Shown one piece after another: positions 4,952 to 5,325 of a DNA stretch of 5,325 nucleotides; positions within the stretch are counted from its first letter, which is position 1; every line of letters begins with the position of its first letter. Both the position numbers and the translations under genes were made by a program. The notes under the pieces were generated by a model that saw only the letters and a list, made by a program, of their open reading frames with translations, was not told the origin of the DNA and made no database searches. This stretch comes from Candidatus Sulfotelmatobacter sp. Its GTDB lineage: Bacteria; Acidobacteriota; Terriglobia; Terriglobales; Acidobacteriaceae. The stretch is taken from assembly GCA_030044775.1 (NCBI GenBank), contig JASICF010000227.1, positions 1 through 5,325 of the forward strand, read 5' to 3'.

Positions 4952-5325
4952 TTACGGTTCGGTCCGGATTCCCGGAGCCTTGCCCCTAACAACCGTTATC
5001 GATGCTTTCGGCAGAGTGAAGACCGTTTCCGCATTAGCCGTCACCGAAGTCGCTACCGGGGGATGGTCAGGGTCAGCGCGGCTGTATGGGCCGTCGTCGA
5101 TCCATACGTATTGCTCGCTCCCGAAGGAGACCGACGTAACCGGCCCTAGAAAAGGCGCCGTTCGCTTGTTGGAGGCGTCTTCAAACTTTATCCGCACGTG
5201 GTGCGCGTCGCTCTGATCGCGGTTCACCAGCATCACGGACCAGTTTCCATCGGGGCGATACACCGCGTAAGAGGTCACGAGCACATTGCCCTCAGCATCC
5301 TTTACATCGCTCGACGAGGAAAACA
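4952..5325 (-). CDS. C-terminal part of a probable glycoside hydrolase (terminal beta-sandwich)
   Basis: The reading frame enters from the right window edge, so the start and any signal peptide or catalytic domain lie outside; about 123 residues are visible before TAA 4954-4952. The segment is a run of short beta-strand-like stretches: VLVTSYAVYRPDGNWSVML, then VNRDQSDAHHVRIKFED, then FLGPVTSVSFGSEQYVW, ending with FTLPKASITVVRG. This is the style of the small beta-sandwich that follows the TIM barrel in clan GH-A retaining glycosidases (GH39, GH30 and GH51 types), where NRD and LP-x-x-S-[IV]-T-V are common. The family cannot be fixed without the catalytic part. It sits 27 nt upstream of the MR/MLE gene in the same direction and even in the same frame, which points to a common transcript linking sugar release to sugar-acid catabolism. 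An unrelated secreted beta-sandwich protein is the alternative. Confidence 0.6.
   Translation of the reverse strand, partial: FSSSSDVKDAEGNVLVTSYAVYRPDGNWSVMLVNRDQSDAHHVRIKFEDASNKRTAPFLGPVTSVSFGSEQYVWIDDGPYSRADPDHPPVATSVTANAETVFTLPKASITVVRGKAPGIRTEP

Larger units (their letters stand above)
1..5325 (-). other. Putative sugar-acid utilisation operon
   Basis: Seven consecutive minus-strand genes are separated by at most 69 nt, with one ATGA overlap and one 1-nt junction, and no intrinsic terminator in the transcribed direction. Both ends run past the window, so the promoter, any regulator (for example GntR, LacI or IclR type) and a KDG kinase are not visible. Gene content (glycosidase-like, MR/MLE dehydratase, Eda-type aldolase, RraA-like, SDR, UxuA-like, MFS sugar porter) is coherent for uptake and breakdown of a uronate or aldonate. 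That they form one transcript is an inference from spacing and direction. Confidence 0.7.

Noticed and set aside
4229..5149. 306-codon open frame on the plus strand
   Set aside because: It lies antisense to the well-supported MR/MLE gene and the glycosidase-like tail. Its translation is Arg-rich with no recognisable domain, as expected for a mirror frame of GC-rich coding DNA.
1..5325. CRISPR array, insertion sequence, tRNA or tandem repeat
   Set aside because: No regularly spaced repeats, terminal inverted repeats, transposase motifs or cloverleaf-like sequences were seen, and coding genes account for nearly the whole window.

Overview
The window is a moderately GC-rich bacterial segment carrying seven genes, two of them cut by the window edges. 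All seven lie on the minus strand and are packed head to tail. Their gaps, in transcription order, are 27, 64, 50 and 69 nt, then a 4-nt ATGA overlap and a 1-nt gap. No intrinsic terminator is visible between them, so they read as one operon for catabolism of a sugar acid or a polymer-derived sugar. The gene style (a dense carbohydrate cassette with RraA-like, MR/MLE-type and UxuA-like proteins and an MFS sugar porter) resembles soil saprotrophs such as Acidobacteriota. That placement is an inference from gene content only; no rRNA or marker gene is present.

In transcription order (right to left): (1) 5325-4952, the C-terminal part of a protein that looks like the terminal beta-sandwich of a glycoside hydrolase; (2) 4924-3686, an enolase-superfamily (MR/MLE) sugar-acid dehydratase with a TTG start; (3) 3621-2962, a KDPG/KHG-type class I aldolase (Eda family); (4) 2911-2219, an RraA-like / HMG-aldolase-like protein; (5) 2149-1376, a short-chain dehydrogenase resembling SDR-type fructuronate reductases; (6) 1379-255, a UxuA-family mannonate dehydratase-like TIM barrel; (7) 253-1, the N-terminus of an MFS sugar porter related to XylE.

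A plausible working model is this. A glycosidase releases sugar or uronic acid and the MFS porter imports it. The SDR interconverts a ketose acid and an aldonate (fructuronate/mannonate type). One or both of two unrelated dehydratases (UxuA-type and MR/MLE-type) make a 2-keto-3-deoxy sugar acid. The Eda-type aldolase, and perhaps the RraA-like protein, cleaves the keto-deoxy acid to pyruvate plus an aldehyde or aldehyde phosphate. No KDG kinase is in the window, so either it is encoded elsewhere or cleavage is non-phosphorylative. The main points worth a second look are two non-homologous dehydratases in one operon, a divergent active-site segment in the UxuA-like protein, the RraA-like protein as a possible second aldolase, and the lack of any ATG start for the MFS porter (CTG or GTG appears to be used). 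No RNA genes, mobile elements, CRISPR arrays or long repeats were seen.
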